This document shows, piece by piece, positions 1 through 11,788 of a stretch of DNA of 64,000 bases. The DNA lies in the NCBI GenBank assembly GCA_033980235.1, contig CM067065.1, positions 29,266,655 through 29,330,654 of the forward strand, in the 5' to 3' direction. The notes beneath the pieces are model-generated. The model made no database searches. It was given only the letters and a program-made list of their open reading frames with translations, and was not told the DNA's origin. Position 1 is the first letter of the stretch, and the number at the start of each line of letters is the position of its first letter. The translations under genes were made by a program, and so were the position numbers. Origin of the DNA: Diadema setosum. Lineage: Eukaryota > Echinodermata > Echinoidea > Diadematoida > Diadematidae.

Positions 1-1459
1 CACGTCAGGCATTGGGACCTTTATTTCAGCAAAAACTTTATCTCCGTAATGCATTCAACAATATTGACTAAAGGTATCTAGAATCATAACTTCGGTCCCT
101 CTCCTTCTTCTTAAAATCTTACCCTCAACAACCTGAAACACAAGATTCTACTGAAAAAAAAAATGAAGGACATTCCCATAAACCTTATCGTCATTACCTA
201 GACAGGACTCTGGTGATCACATTCACTGTGGAGACTTCAAGTTAAATAATATGAATAAAGATATATTATTAGTCCCACACCAACACACAATTATTGCTGC
301 CGCAAAGGATAATGTATCAGTCGATCAACTCCCACTTCAACTAATTCTAGTTTACTTTCCGCCCACATGGTCTATTCATATTTCATTTTTTTTTCGTTTT
401 TGAATGATAATCTAGAATCCAGCACCTACCTACGCATATTCCCACGCATTTATCTACATAGCCTGTTTTCGTATGCATGACTGCAGTACAACTTTAGAAT
501 ACGTGTAAGAAGGTGCGATATTGTGCAAGTTTGCTTTTTATTTGGTCCCTCCATTTCCCTTCTCATCTTCATCTAATTTGTACAATAAATAAATAAATAA
601 ATAAATATATATATATATAATATATATATATATTTATATATAATATTTATATATATACACAGTTATGTTTTTGTATTTTACAATGCATGAACATTGTATG
701 TTATTTTTTTGTTCGTTTATTTGAGGGAAGTGATAATAAATTTGAACTTTAAAAAGATATACATCCAACGAGGAGATTGGAGGAGACTTTCTTTCCATTT
801 CCTTGACGAGACATTGTGTTGTCAATTCTATGATAACGACAATATATATTGATTTTGTGACTCTTGATTTTGTAATTCGAAAAAAAAAAATTGCATTGGG
901 GTAAAAGCTTTCCAAAAATCCAGGCATGCGGGCAAGGTATAGTCTAAATGTGAGCTAAAACTCAGGCGGTGGACAGACAAACTACACAATGACACATGGA
1001 GGAATAACCACTATAAATCACTATTTATTAGATAAACATATCACACAACATTTGCACTCCACTGGCAGCCAAGATGGTAATATAAATATAATTCGTAGAT
1101 TAAAAGGTGATTAGCCGAAATGGTTGTTAATAGACGGAATGCTAATTAGACAAATTTGATTGTGGACTAGTTCAGAATTAGAGAATATGGGAATACACCT
1201 AATATTTTTTTCAGTGAAATAGAGACCGATCGGACAATGAAACATTAGGTCATAAACCAAATGCAAAATGGACTATCTGATAGCTAGACAAAGTGGAGTT
1301 TAGATGAACGGACAGTATAATAATATCCAAGTAGACGGAAAGGATGCAGATACCTCCTCAAAGCATTTCAGTATTGAAAAAAAGTGGGGAATAGACCAAA
1401 CCGGCATTAGACGAATTCAGTAGACCGCGTGAGTTTAGCCGTAGCGGTGTTAATTGCAC
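1..1459. other. AT-rich non-coding flank
   Basis: No gene is recognised here. The stretch holds an (AAAT)n and (TA)n microsatellite at about 584-655 and short homopolymer runs. The longest frame, on the minus strand at 634-927, runs through low-complexity AT sequence and shows no domain. The segment ends at the 7-bp target site that flanks the transposon beginning at 1460. Confidence 0.6.
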
Positions 1460-1864
1460 CAAGGAGCTACTACAGACATGGAGTCCCATCAAGCCAACCT
1501 TCTTTGATCTAGCTTTGATGCCGCTCCGACGAACGCGCGTATACGCAGCGGGGAGCCGAGCGTGATTTATGACATCTGTGTCCACGTCCGTGGCATAATC
1601 GCCCGGGTTTGGCGTTTCTATCGCACGCTTTGGTGGTTTCCGCACTGCGTTGTGATAAACATTACGGAGCGATCGCGTTTTCATCGGGGAAAACCCACTT
1701 GTAATCCGTAATTCGGAAATGTGTGTTTGAAGGGGGAAGTGCGGAATTGGTTGATATTTGTGCGGTTTCTGGGAGACACTGCATAATGCATGCGATCGAT
1801 CGCGTTCGAACTGCTTGATTTTGCTTGTTCAATTCGTTGTGTACCGTCCAAACATTTGTTCGAT

Positions 1865-1964
1865 ATGGCGGGTTTTTACGATATTGCGGACAGTGAATTG
1901 TGTAACCTGTTAGAAATCGAACAGTTGGAATTGGTTCCCGATGATTCTGAGATTGATTCAAACA
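1865..1964 (+). other. exon-like open frame inside the TIR element
   Basis: The frame starts with ATG (MAGFYDIADSELCNLL...), encodes about 33 acidic residues, and runs into the donor-like sequence AACA|GTATGT at 1965. Upstream sequence (1500-1800) is CpG-rich, as a promoter might be. It may be the first exon of an ancestral transposase or a captured host exon. No downstream exon was found, and the protein is not recognised. Confidence 0.35.
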
Positions 1965-2512
1965 GTATGTCGATTTTCATTGTATTTTTGGCCTCCCCAA
2001 ATCGGTCTTTCTACACTACAGTACAGCACTGCAGCTACAGGTACCCACCTGTATGTTTTCGTGTCCGTAGTTGTGAAAATATGAGGGAAAGCAAGGAGCT
2101 ACTACAGTACTATTACTAAAAACAAAACTAGCTCCTAGGGGAAAGGAACAGACCATGGCATGGGATGGAAAGGCAAAGGAGAAAGCCGAAACGGCTTAAA
2201 TTTACTGATTTAAGTTTTAACTCTAAGACTAAGATCTAGATCTAGTTAAGAGTTTCATTGGTGACTTGGCTTGGGAAAACATGACAAAATGAGATTCTAC
2301 TGTATTACCTGAAATGTTCGCGATTTTATTTTCGCGAATTTCGTGAGTTAAGACATGACTGAGTATCACATATTTATTTTATCAAGCTTCTTACTCTAAA
2401 TTTTGATCTATAGTAAACTAAGTAACAATTAGCATAGTTTTATTAATATTCTTAGACTTAAGTTAAATCTTAAGACTAGAGTTAATTAATCGTGATGAAC
2501 GGATAATCGTAT

Positions 2513-3088
2513 TCGTAATCAAGTCTGAGTCTGGGCAGAGATCAAAACTTTGTCATGAATTGACGACTAACACAAATATGAACAAATGGGACTGTACGAA
2601 GACGTGAGCAGACGACAGTGTCGCCCACCGTCAGCTCACTTCCAATGCATTTTAATGTGTTGGCACCTGTTGGTACTCTTATGCTCGGTTGCATTCGAAA
2701 GGTTGAAGTATCCTCTTTCGAACGAAATTTCTTTAAAGTTCCCACAAAAGTCATGTTTCATGCAGAGGAATTTAAAAAGCGAAGGTAATATGGATCGTAC
2801 TCGTAATCAAGTCTGAGTTTGGGCAGAGATCAAAACTTTGTCATGAATTGACGACTAACACAAATATGAACAAATGGGACTGTATGAAGACGTGAGCAGA
2901 CGACAGTGTCGCCCACCGTCAGCTCACTTCAAAAGCATTTTAATATGTGTTGGCACCTGTTGGCACTCTCATGCTCGGTTGCATTCGAAAGGTTGAAGTA
3001 TCCTCTTTCGAACGAAATTACTTTAAAAGTTCCCACAAAAGTCATGTTTCATGTAGAGGAATTTAAAAAGTGAAGGTAATATGGCATG
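2513..3088. repeat. 288-bp tandem duplication (two units)
   Basis: Two head-to-tail units start at 2513 and 2801 (for example TCGTAATCAAGTCTGAG in both) and end with GAAGGTAATATGG. They differ by a handful of substitutions and small indels. The short open frames they contain differ between units and are not coding. Confidence 0.9.
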
Positions 3089-3446
3089 TTTTTATACATA
3101 TTTCATCATAACTCACCCATCTAAGGTCCAAATTTCGCGAAATAACGACTACCAGATTCGAAATTTCGTTGTGGATTCGATGATTTCGATTGCGCATACT
3201 AAAATGGCTGACTTATGGACTGCGCATGCACAAAAGAGACGTGTGTTTGTTTCGACAATTTTTACTCTCCTCCACTAACGGACAGAGCTGCGGCATCGAA
3301 CTTGATCTTGAAAGCGCGCTGCAGCTGTCACCGGGGGCAAGATTTTGGTGATAACGTCGCTGCGGCACTTTGAAGTTAAGCGCGTTGCGTAAAGAGTTCG
3401 GTCGTAAATTACTCTGTTGGGACTCCATGTCTGTAGTAGCTCCTTG

Positions 3447-4951
3447 ATTGCACTAAGAAGTAGACCATTTATACATATTGGCCAAAAAAAAAAAATACAA
3501 ACTGTACAGAAAAAAAAGGCTGTATATCTCTCCTCATACACTTATAAAATTAACTTGAAGATACTTGTATCAAATCCCTCTGTAAACAAAGCTGAATTGC
3601 TCATCCGAACCATTCAAAGTAATAGTATAAACGTAGATTCAACCTCACCAGAAACACATGAACATATATAACGTAAAATAATATTGATTTCCTGTTGGAA
3701 GCTTACCCACTAATAATAATAAAAAAAAATCGTTGACAACCTTAAATCCACTGCTATCTTCCACTATTTCGCTATTTACTAGATAGATATTATGGCATGG
3801 AAAACAATGTAGTAATTCAAACAGCTTTGATAGAAGTAATCATCTTCAGGAAATTTCCTGCTGTCTTTGACTTTAGTCTTTATACAGTGCAAGTTATTGA
3901 AAAGAGTACACGACATTCGAGGAGCTAAAAGTAAAACGTATCAATATACATGTACGGCGTGTCCCAGAAAAAAAAAAATGTTTCCCTGCAGATTTGTTTT
4001 GATGAATATACAGGCATCCAAATATTTGCCTTTTTTTTCCATATGATGGACAACTCAATGTTCATAATTCATGCATGACCGACTTAGGAGAAGGGACAGT
4101 GGCGCTACCAAATTTTCATTTCAAAGTGGAAACTACGACTTTAGATAATTTTTCAGGTTTTGTGGGAAATCGTATAAACAACAACAAAAAAAGAAAATTC
4201 ATAGCCTTAACCCTTCCTTACGGGAACCTGGTAGACCATGTTCCCGTGGGAGCAACTGATAATTATACTGGAACCTGGTATACAACGTTCCCGAGATGAA
4301 GGCAAGAGTGCCTGCTCTCATGGCCTAAATTCAAGTTGCTTTGTATTATAATGCGCAGAAAATGATTTTGGAAAAAAAAAAAACAAGAGTTTATTCCATC
4401 AGCATTTGTTTTCTTTTTATTGGAAAAATGCGTATATCAGAGTATTATTTGCCTTTTTTTCTGATTTAGTTTGCGCTTTGTCTGCTATAAAACTCGTATG
4501 AACGTGTAGGCACATACATAGCGATCAAAACTGAGCACAGTAGATTTCTGTGTCTGCTGACCCCAGTCTTCCCATTTAGGCGCCTGGTTTTGTGTTAAAC
4601 AAACACTGACAAAAGAGTCTGCGAGCCCATCAGCGCACGCTGTATTTATACCTCGCGCACAATCGATACTTTCATTTTTCGACATGAGATATGTAGTTGA
4701 CCGTCGAAAAGGGCTACATGTATACCGCTTGACTACTTTCGCACAGCTGGATTACCAACCTGTCCGTTCTCTCTCGACGGGGCATAAAAGAATCTCGTTT
4801 GGGGGCATCAAAGGCACTCAAAGAATTGCAGAAGGAACTGGCGAAGTGCCATAATTATCTCTTTTATATCACAAATCATACGGGAAAATTATTTACGACA
4901 GCTTGAGAAAACCTAATTGGTATTTTTTTTTAATAATTAATTGATAAGATA
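3447..4951. other. non-coding interval
   Basis: No gene is recognised. A small hairpin at 4221-4246 (CGGGAACCTGGT paired with ACCATGTTCCCG) has a degenerate second copy near 4270-4295. The rest is AT-rich with A-runs. Confidence 0.5.
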
Positions 4952-5637
4952 TATGTGACCCTGCATCACAAAACGAACAGAAAGTCGCCAGACATGAAAT
5001 TTTAGATAAGAGCATCTTTTGAAAAATCATACTTTCAGCTTTAAAATGATGTATAACTCAAATCAAATGGACTCTCCTAACCTATCTAAATATTGGAAAG
5101 AAAGCACACACTCGGGAAAAGTGTGGACTGATAAAAGATGTTCTGAAGTACAGTGTCTATTCAAGAGGTAAATTTTTACCAAGCCGTGCTGGCTGTGCGA
5201 TGAATGGGACAAAAAACAGGATGTAAACCACGGGAATAACAACAATGAAGGAATTAAAGTGAAATTGAGCATGCCTCATCAACATTCTGTCCATAATTAA
5301 TGTCAACTTTCAAAGCAGTAGCATCATCCTTTCAAAAGTTATTGCAGTTGAAAGTGAGGAGTGTTTACAAGGTTTTTAAGAAATGGAAAGGGGACTCTAG
5401 AGACACACCTAATCATACTATTCTACCAAAAAATGTTCGAGATAAACTGCTAAAAAAAACACGCACTTTCCTGCTCGTTTTATGATCCCAAATTTTAGCA
5501 TAATATAAAAGAAGACTCCGTCTTGCTCTTTCAGAAAAGTCAACATCGGCTAGGTCGACCCATGTCACCTATTTTCAGTCCTCATACAAAATCAGTGTGT
5601 GCGATTTTTTGTTCGTTTTATGATGCACGATCACATA
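4952..5637 (+). mobile_element. 685-bp TIR element, copy 1
   Basis: Inverted ends begin TATGTGACCCTGCATCACAA on the left and the matching TATGTGATCGTGCATCATAA on the right, read inward. Internal landmarks shared with the other copies include the words ACCTATCTAAATATTGGAAAG and CCGTGCTGGCTGTGCGATGA. TA sits outside both ends, suggesting a TA target site. There is no coding capacity. Other copies lie at 31388, 36743, 48387, 56631 and 59427. Confidence 0.85.
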
Positions 5638-5894
5638 ATATGCTTTAAGATAGGTTGATAGATAAGGAGCAATTTAGAGTGTCTGACTTTGTAGGTAACA
5701 ATGGCCTTCAATGTTTCAATGAATTTACACAAAAGTAAGGAGGAGGGATAAAAAGAAACGTTACATACGGTTGGACTGAGAAAGTGCCATAATTTGGCAC
5801 ATGATAATGAGCTTGCGTGACGATGCAGCTAACAACAGAGCATAGGGTGCTCAAAAGTAGGACGATGGAGTCGGGGAGAAGTAGCCCACCTAAA

Positions 5895-6220
5895 GGCCCG
5901 AATTCACGAAGGTGGTACAAATGAAACCATGGTCTAAACCATGGACAAAAACCATGGAGCGCCAAGTGTCAAACGGAATATTTCGTTACGAAATTGGTCA
6001 TTTCGTCGACAAAATGACTGTTTCGTTAACGAAATTATCATTTCGTGGACGAAATGTTCATTTAGTTACAAAATGTTGTCATTTCTTTACAAAATAATCA
6101 TTTCATCGACGAAATAACTGATTTCGTAGCGAAATATCCCATGCGACACTTGGCATTCCATGGTTTTTGTCCATGGTTTAAACCATGGTTTCATTTGTAC
6201 CACCTTCGTGAATTCGGGCC
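5895..6220. mobile_element. palindromic (foldback) element with internal palindrome array
   Basis: The first and last ~100 bp are inverted copies, starting GGCCCGAATTCACGAAGG at both ends. Each arm carries three CCATGG-centred words. The middle (about 5980-6140) is a run of roughly eight 14-16 nt palindromes of the form ATTTCGT-NN-ACGAAAT spaced about 20 nt apart. The short ORFs on both strands across this stretch are by-products of the symmetry. The flanking word AAA on both sides may be the target-site duplication. Confidence 0.85.
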
Positions 6221-8300
6221 AAAGAGTCTTCCCTGTCAAAACGAGGACTTTCTGCACTGCCCTGTATTTGAAGTTCACGTTTAGTGATTAAAAAGTTATG
6301 TACCAATTTTCTGCTTTGCCTCCCCTTCCCCTTTTACAAACATTCCACCACCCCTGTCACTGACCATGCCCCCACTACTGCGCCTGCACTGATGAAGGAT
6401 GAACCTCGCTCGCTCGTAAAATGTAGCGAGGAGTGAAAACACTGAGGGGACTTTGAAATAAAAAGCTCGAAAAGTTGCAATATTATTGTAACATTGATTC
6501 GCTACAGCTTTCAGACTCCGTGCAGGCTGATACTCATTAGTTTTAAATTGGTTTAGTCTTATAGCTTATTACAAATTAAAACTAAGACTCCCCGTTCAAT
6601 ATCAACTGTAAGTGTTCCCCCCCCCCCCAATATTCACTGTAGCACTATCGTAGTATTGTAGGAGTCCACTAGCGCAGACAAACCGACGGAAAATGAAGGA
6701 CGTTTTCTCGAACATGTGTCAATTTTATTTTACGCGTACAAGGGCTCATATCAAAGAAGAAAACAGGGATGTTTTGGTTGTGAACTTTGTTTTCCGAAAA
6801 CATATCTATAAATAAATGCAATATATATATATGTATCATAAAGTTGAAATTTACTCTAAGGCTAATGAACATGTGGTAGCACTATACCAACTGTTTTATC
6901 TCGGTCATCCATACATTATGAACATGAAAAATGTACAGAGAATGAAAAAAAAAAACGAATCTTTTCATTTATGTGCATAATTATTATAAAAGAACAAATT
7001 TATGATTTTTGATAGAAAAATTGCAATGAAACTTGGTTTATCTTTTTGGGGGGACACGTGGGACATAATCACAATGGATAAAGATGAACAAAGAAGAAAA
7101 TACGATACGTCAAGTCTGCTTTGTTTCTTTCTTGTTTTTCTTTCAAATAAAGTGGAACTAATTTATGGCAGGTGTCGTTACACACGTGGTTATGAAAATA
7201 GTCGCCTGAAATAGCTTTGAATACAGGAAAGTTTTATATTGTTATGTTCTTAGGTGTGTGTTTTTTTTTTTTAATGTGATCGTATGTTTTATCAAAATCC
7301 TTGACTGAGTCGATTGACTTGATTGACGAGCGCAAACTAAAACCAACTCGATTGCATTAAAATTTGTTAACATATTCGGTACTGTTTAGTGAAACTTTAA
7401 GTCCACACATGCATGCCAGGACAAGAATTCTTAGGAACTTCACACTTGAATAACTTCATGACTTTGTGAAATAATGCAATATATCTAATCTGAGTGCTAG
7501 AAATCTGAGTGCACTCACACACACAAAAAAAATAAAGTGCAATATTGCGGGAATAACCCTCACTTAAAAGACGTAAAAACATTGAAATACGTGGAGAATG
7601 CGATACCATAATTGTATGTAACTGTACAATTACAACTTCTCCTCGAATAAGAAACAACGGGGACTTTCATTTTAAAAAAAATGTATAAGTGTGCAATGTT
7701 TTTGACAACTGTGATCTGCTCACGTCAAGTTTAGTTAAAATTACTGACATTCCATTCTGGCAGAGAATAACTTAAATTCTTCAAGTTTAAAACTCTTCAG
7801 GGTGGCGTCACACTCTCCTGAAGAAGATATGATGTCCTACACTGCAACAAATCTCCGCTTTACCGGAGGTGAGTAAGTCGAATCCGAAAAGTATTATTAC
7901 CTCAGTCGCATTATTGCGGAAATAGGGGAGTAAGATCGCGTCATTCAGTTCAACTCCTTTCCAATTTTGTAGCACTACCCTTATTCATTGTTTATTCACT
8001 GTGTACCATAAGTGCGTGACTTAAAAAAAAAAAAAACAGGATCTGAAAACAATGGGAATAACAGTTTTCAAACTACCAGCGTATCGGGGAGACATTTTTT
8101 TTTAATCTTTATTTTTTAGCATATTCGATATAATTATCATAATTATGAATACAGGGAATTTTGCAAATATATGTGACATTTTAACTAGTTTCATACGTGA
8201 GCAACCCATCGAGTTTGACACTGCCCCGTTCCTTATCATTAAATGCAGTAGTATTATTATGGTCATTTGTATTCACAGCGTCGTATTTAATCACACATGA
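6221..8300. other. non-coding interval
   Basis: No gene is recognised. The sequence is AT-rich with a C-run at about 6618-6627. At 7868-7877 the sequence CCGGAG|GTGAGTAAG matches a splice donor and follows a short open frame, but no partner exon was found. Confidence 0.45.
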
Positions 8301-8306
8301 TTTATT
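8301..8306 (-). terminator. AATAAA directly after the stop of the receptor remnant
   Basis: On the minus strand the stop TAG (8307-8309) is followed immediately by AATAAA. A GT-rich stretch (TCATGTGTGATT) comes just downstream. The arrangement matches those at 22049 and 34273. Confidence 0.5.
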
Positions 8307-8603
8307 CTAACAAGCAAGCCGCACAGTGATAAGAACAATGCAGATGACAGTACAAAGGGGAACAGTAATAGCAATTGTTAATTTGCTTTGACCTTTATCC
8401 TCAGGCGTAGAATCGAGAACACTAGTGTGAACATTACTAGACGGGCTGAGCTCTGTAGTCGAGGTAATCCTTGCAGAAGGCCTTCTAGTGCCACTGGCTA
8501 TATCCAAAATTTCACTTGGCGTTGGTGTGTGATATGCTTTGTAAAACATGTCGTTGCAGGTCGTGCAAGGCAGATAGTAGTCACTTGATGAATATTGTCT
8601 TTA
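8307..8603 (-). pseudogene. 3' remnant of an Ig-family receptor (stalk and membrane span)
   Basis: The minus-strand frame is open from just after a TAA at about 8601 down to TAG at 8307. It reads ...SSSDYYLPCTTCNDMFYKA, which lines up with SSTEDSLSYESCNESFYEA in the 49756-50808 receptor. A Ser/Thr/Pro-rich stalk of about 50 residues follows, then a membrane span (LTIAITVPLCTVICIVLI) and a tail of only a few residues (TVRLAC). The annotated ATG at 8549 is internal to this homology, so it is not a true start. No Ig domain is visible upstream, where the frame meets a stop. It is therefore either a truncated pseudogene or the last exon of a gene whose upstream exons I could not find. I favour a pseudogene. 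Confidence 0.6.
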
Positions 8604-8927
8604 TATGTTCATTTGTTTAAATCTATCTTCACGTGATTATGTGTATGTCTTTGATAATGATAAATCGATATTAACATGTTTGTTGTGTCACATTATGTGT
8701 CGCATTATCCGCATCCAAGGGTAACAAACATCGTCGTGATAATAAGCCTTTAACAAAATGCTTAACTACTTAAAGACAGCCCTTAGTCATAGTGCCCAGT
8801 CTTATAGTTCCTCTTTTTTTATATTTTAGTGTTCATAATAAGAAAGTAAGATCCAATCCATGTAGAGTAAGAGCCAAAAAAGCAATATAATAATAATAAA
8901 CAAACCAGCAAATGGAGTCTACCCCAG

Positions 8928-9092
8928 TTGTGGATCCAGAGGGGGGGGGGGGGGCGCATCGGGCGCGCGCCCCCACTTTAATTGCTTTTAAACAAAAGAA
9001 GTAAACAGAAAAATGAAATGAAACCAGGAAGCAAATACGAGAAACATTGCTTGCGCCCCCGCCCCCCTTTACGAAAATCTTGGATCCGCCCC
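8928..9092. mobile_element. short GGATCC/poly-G-ended inverted-repeat element
   Basis: The left end contains TGGATCCAGAGGGGG followed by GCGC. The right end contains GCGCCCCCGCCCCCC and then TTGGATCCGCCCC, an imperfect inversion of the left. It resembles the G-rich ends of the element at 42097-43430. There is no coding content. Confidence 0.6.
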
Positions 9093-11432
9093 TGCTACTC
9101 TGTTTACAAACGTAAGGGCTGCTATCGACATTAAACAAAACCAAAAAACAATCAAAAAACAAACAATCAAGAAGTTTACAACAGGTCTAACTCCTGTAAG
9201 CATGCTTTGAGATTAATTTTGCGGGCCTATAAGAGATTTCGAGTATTTGCGTGTTATTTTTTTCCTTTTTTTAACAATGACGAATTCTGCATCACAGGAT
9301 AAGCATGAACAATACGAACCATAATGTAACAATTCCGTGTGATTTGGGGGGGGGGGGGAATTCTATTGTAGACTTTTGTTCTTAGACCAATGTATCGTAG
9401 GTACTGATTCAGGGGAAACACCTAAAAATTGGCATGCCTTACTTCATTCAATCGACACTACAATCCCACACTACTTAGTACGTTTGATGATTTGCCCATT
9501 AAAGCCTTCGCTTTTCCATCATTTCGGTCTTCGTGAAAATATAAATAAAGAGCTCAACTGAGATAGAAAGTATAGAACCCCTTCCTTGCATTGATTCTTG
9601 ACAGTAAAGATTTTAGTTCAGTTAAAGGGGAAATCCAGAGGATGTATCGGTTGGTCTCATAAAAAAAGAGTGAAATCTTACGAGTTCAGTGGCAAAAATT
9701 AAATTGAAATTTGAGGAGAAATAAGAAAGTTCTGACATTTTGAAATTTTGCTGATTTCCGCCAAAAAAAAAAATGTTCTTGTACAGCGGATATAAATATG
9801 CAAATGAGTGCATTATCTAACCATGTCATAACCTCACAATCTTCCATTGGATTCCAAGGATCTGTTCTATTTTTAAGCTGAACATCTAAAGAGGTACAGG
9901 TCTCATATAAAAGAATACCACTGTCGTCTTAAACCCATGTCATGGTACCATGAACCTTTTAAAAATTTGCATTATTATTTCCTTGTATAACTCCATGTCT
10001 CATCATTGCCAGTGCAGCCTGAGCTATTGTGGAGTTGAGGTTTCCAGAATTGGCTCTGATCATTTGAATGTGTGTCGATTGGCACCATTTGAACACGCTA
10101 TATGCATCAAAATTCCATCACGCCGCCATAGCGTGATCATAACAACGTCATCCGTTATTTTGGTCGGAGCTTCTTTTCTTTCTTTGTCACCGTCATTGTG
10201 CCTGAGTGGCTTTTTTCATTGGAATCTGAAATGTGGTTTGAAGGTTGTACGATTTTTGTTTGCGACTTATCCAGAGTATATTGCGTGGAATCAGATAGAG
10301 AGGAGGAGTTCGGTAGAAAAGCTCTTTTTACCATCCTGCTACAGGAGGGTGCCATTATCTTGCTGTTCATGTGGCATGGGGTACATCCTTTGAGTGCCAC
10401 ATTCTGAGCCAGTAATGTATTAATTTTATGCTTTGGGAAAGCATTCTGTATACGATATCTTTGTAACTTTTATAGGTTTTTGTTACCCTAAACATGTAAT
10501 AGACAAAGAAGCAGAGAAATACCTTGAAGTGCATTGAGTGTCAAATACATGTTTGTTTTTCTTTCCAAGACCAGTAGCTATATCATTATCCAGGCATGAC
10601 TTTTGCACACAAAACAATGACAAAACCTAGAATTTACTCGCAATTACAGTAGGGAACAACGCTTGGTAGTCGATCACCACATAAAAAATGCAAGCTACAT
10701 GCAAAATGAGCTCAATAAAAGAAACTGAGATGTAAAAAGAAATGTTCAAGCAAAACTCAATTAAAAATTGCACAGGATTTTAATGATTAAAACAAAAACT
10801 GCCACACTGCCAAAGGGCAATTACGTCTAAGATATCAGTTGTGATGAACATATAGAAATTTGGAACCAGTTAGTAAATATAGTTTTATATTTTTCTGGTA
10901 TGTGTGTGCTACCATGACAATCGTTGTTGTACCATAAACTATCACAGTAGAATGTGTAGTCAGTGATTTATTCTAAGTTAGGTTTTGTTGGGAGAAATGG
11001 AAATAAGATTGAAATGAAAAATAAATTGAATTGCAAAATATGATCAGTCAGAAACGCTTAAAACGATTCAGGGGAGAACAGCTAATGAATACGGATGAAT
11101 AAGAATTTATGTGGACTCCAGAAGGAGGAGAGGCTATGTACCCTGTATTAAGAGACTAATGACACCGAACTCGAAGTAGCCTCCGAGGGTCATCCGATGA
11201 ACATTGCTCCATATTACATATATGTATATGTTAACCCTTTGTCTGCCGTATTAATTTATTGTCCCTATAGGTATGTGTGAAATTTGTGCACATTCGAGTA
11301 ATCCGCATGCACAGAAAGGGTTGAAATGTAACATAGCGGACACCATATCCCAGTAGCTGCGGGAAGATCTAGGGATAAATCTTCCTCTAGGCTGTGCAGA
11401 GTTAGCCTTTGGATAAGGCAAAAAAAAAATCG
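9093..11432. other. non-coding interval with repeat fragments
   Basis: No gene is recognised. A G-run lies at about 9348-9358. A 147-codon open frame at 9950-10393 (plus) overlaps an 81-codon frame on the other strand, and neither shows a known domain. At about 10590-10745 there is a fragment sharing words such as GTCGATCACCACATA and AATGCAAGC with the TTAA-flanked element at 59485-59993, in inverted orientation. Confidence 0.5.
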
Positions 11433-11788
11433 TTGTATTGGCGTAACCCGCGTAACCCACCCGACCCTAAAAAAAAAAAAAAAAAAAAAAAAACGACCCT
11501 GAACTCCTCCTCCCCCCCCCCCAAAAAAAGGGGGAAATACATCGTTTTTACCGAGAGAGGGAGCGATACGGGTTTGCGAATTATCAAAACAACAACAACA
11601 ACAACAACAACAACAGCTGGTGTCTGAAAATGGCCGCGCAGTACTATACAGCGTGCCGGCAACCGGCAAGTCCGGTTCGAAGATTTTATTCAATATTATT
11701 CGGAGAATCGATTTGTCTGTGGCGCTGGGTCATTTAGCCCAGTAATTCGTTCGTTCGTATTCTGACCGGTATGTCGTGACGGCTGTTA

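Larger units (their letters stand above)
1460..3446. mobile_element. TIR DNA transposon, about 2 kb, non-autonomous
   Basis: The two ends are a perfect 29-bp inverted repeat, 1460-1488 and 3418-3446, beginning CAAGGAGCTACTACAGACAT. The same 7-bp word, ATTGCAC, lies directly outside both ends (1453-1459 and 3447-3453), which is the expected target-site duplication. The interior contains CpG-rich segments near both ends, a short exon-like open frame (1865-1964) and a 288-bp tandem duplication. A third copy of the terminal word occurs inside at about 2093. No transposase domain is visible, so this is probably a non-autonomous derivative. A 7-8 bp duplication would suit hAT or P-type elements, but the superfamily is not established. 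Confidence 0.85.

Noticed and set aside
601..655. AT-rich (TA)n tract considered as a regulatory or origin site
   Set aside because: A plain microsatellite with no associated motif. Similar tracts occur several times in the window.
7868..7877. Perfect-looking splice donor CCGGAG|GTGAGTAAG
   Set aside because: The preceding frame is short, no acceptor or partner exon could be found, and the site may belong to a small hairpin (CTCCG...CGGAG).
9950..10393. 147-codon open frame on the plus strand
   Set aside because: No recognisable domain. It overlaps other frames on the opposite strand and starts without any promoter or splice context I can support.
11265..11693. 142-codon minus-strand frame and overlapping frames
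   Set aside because: They run through poly-A/T, poly-C/G and (AAC)n tracts, giving homopolymeric peptides.
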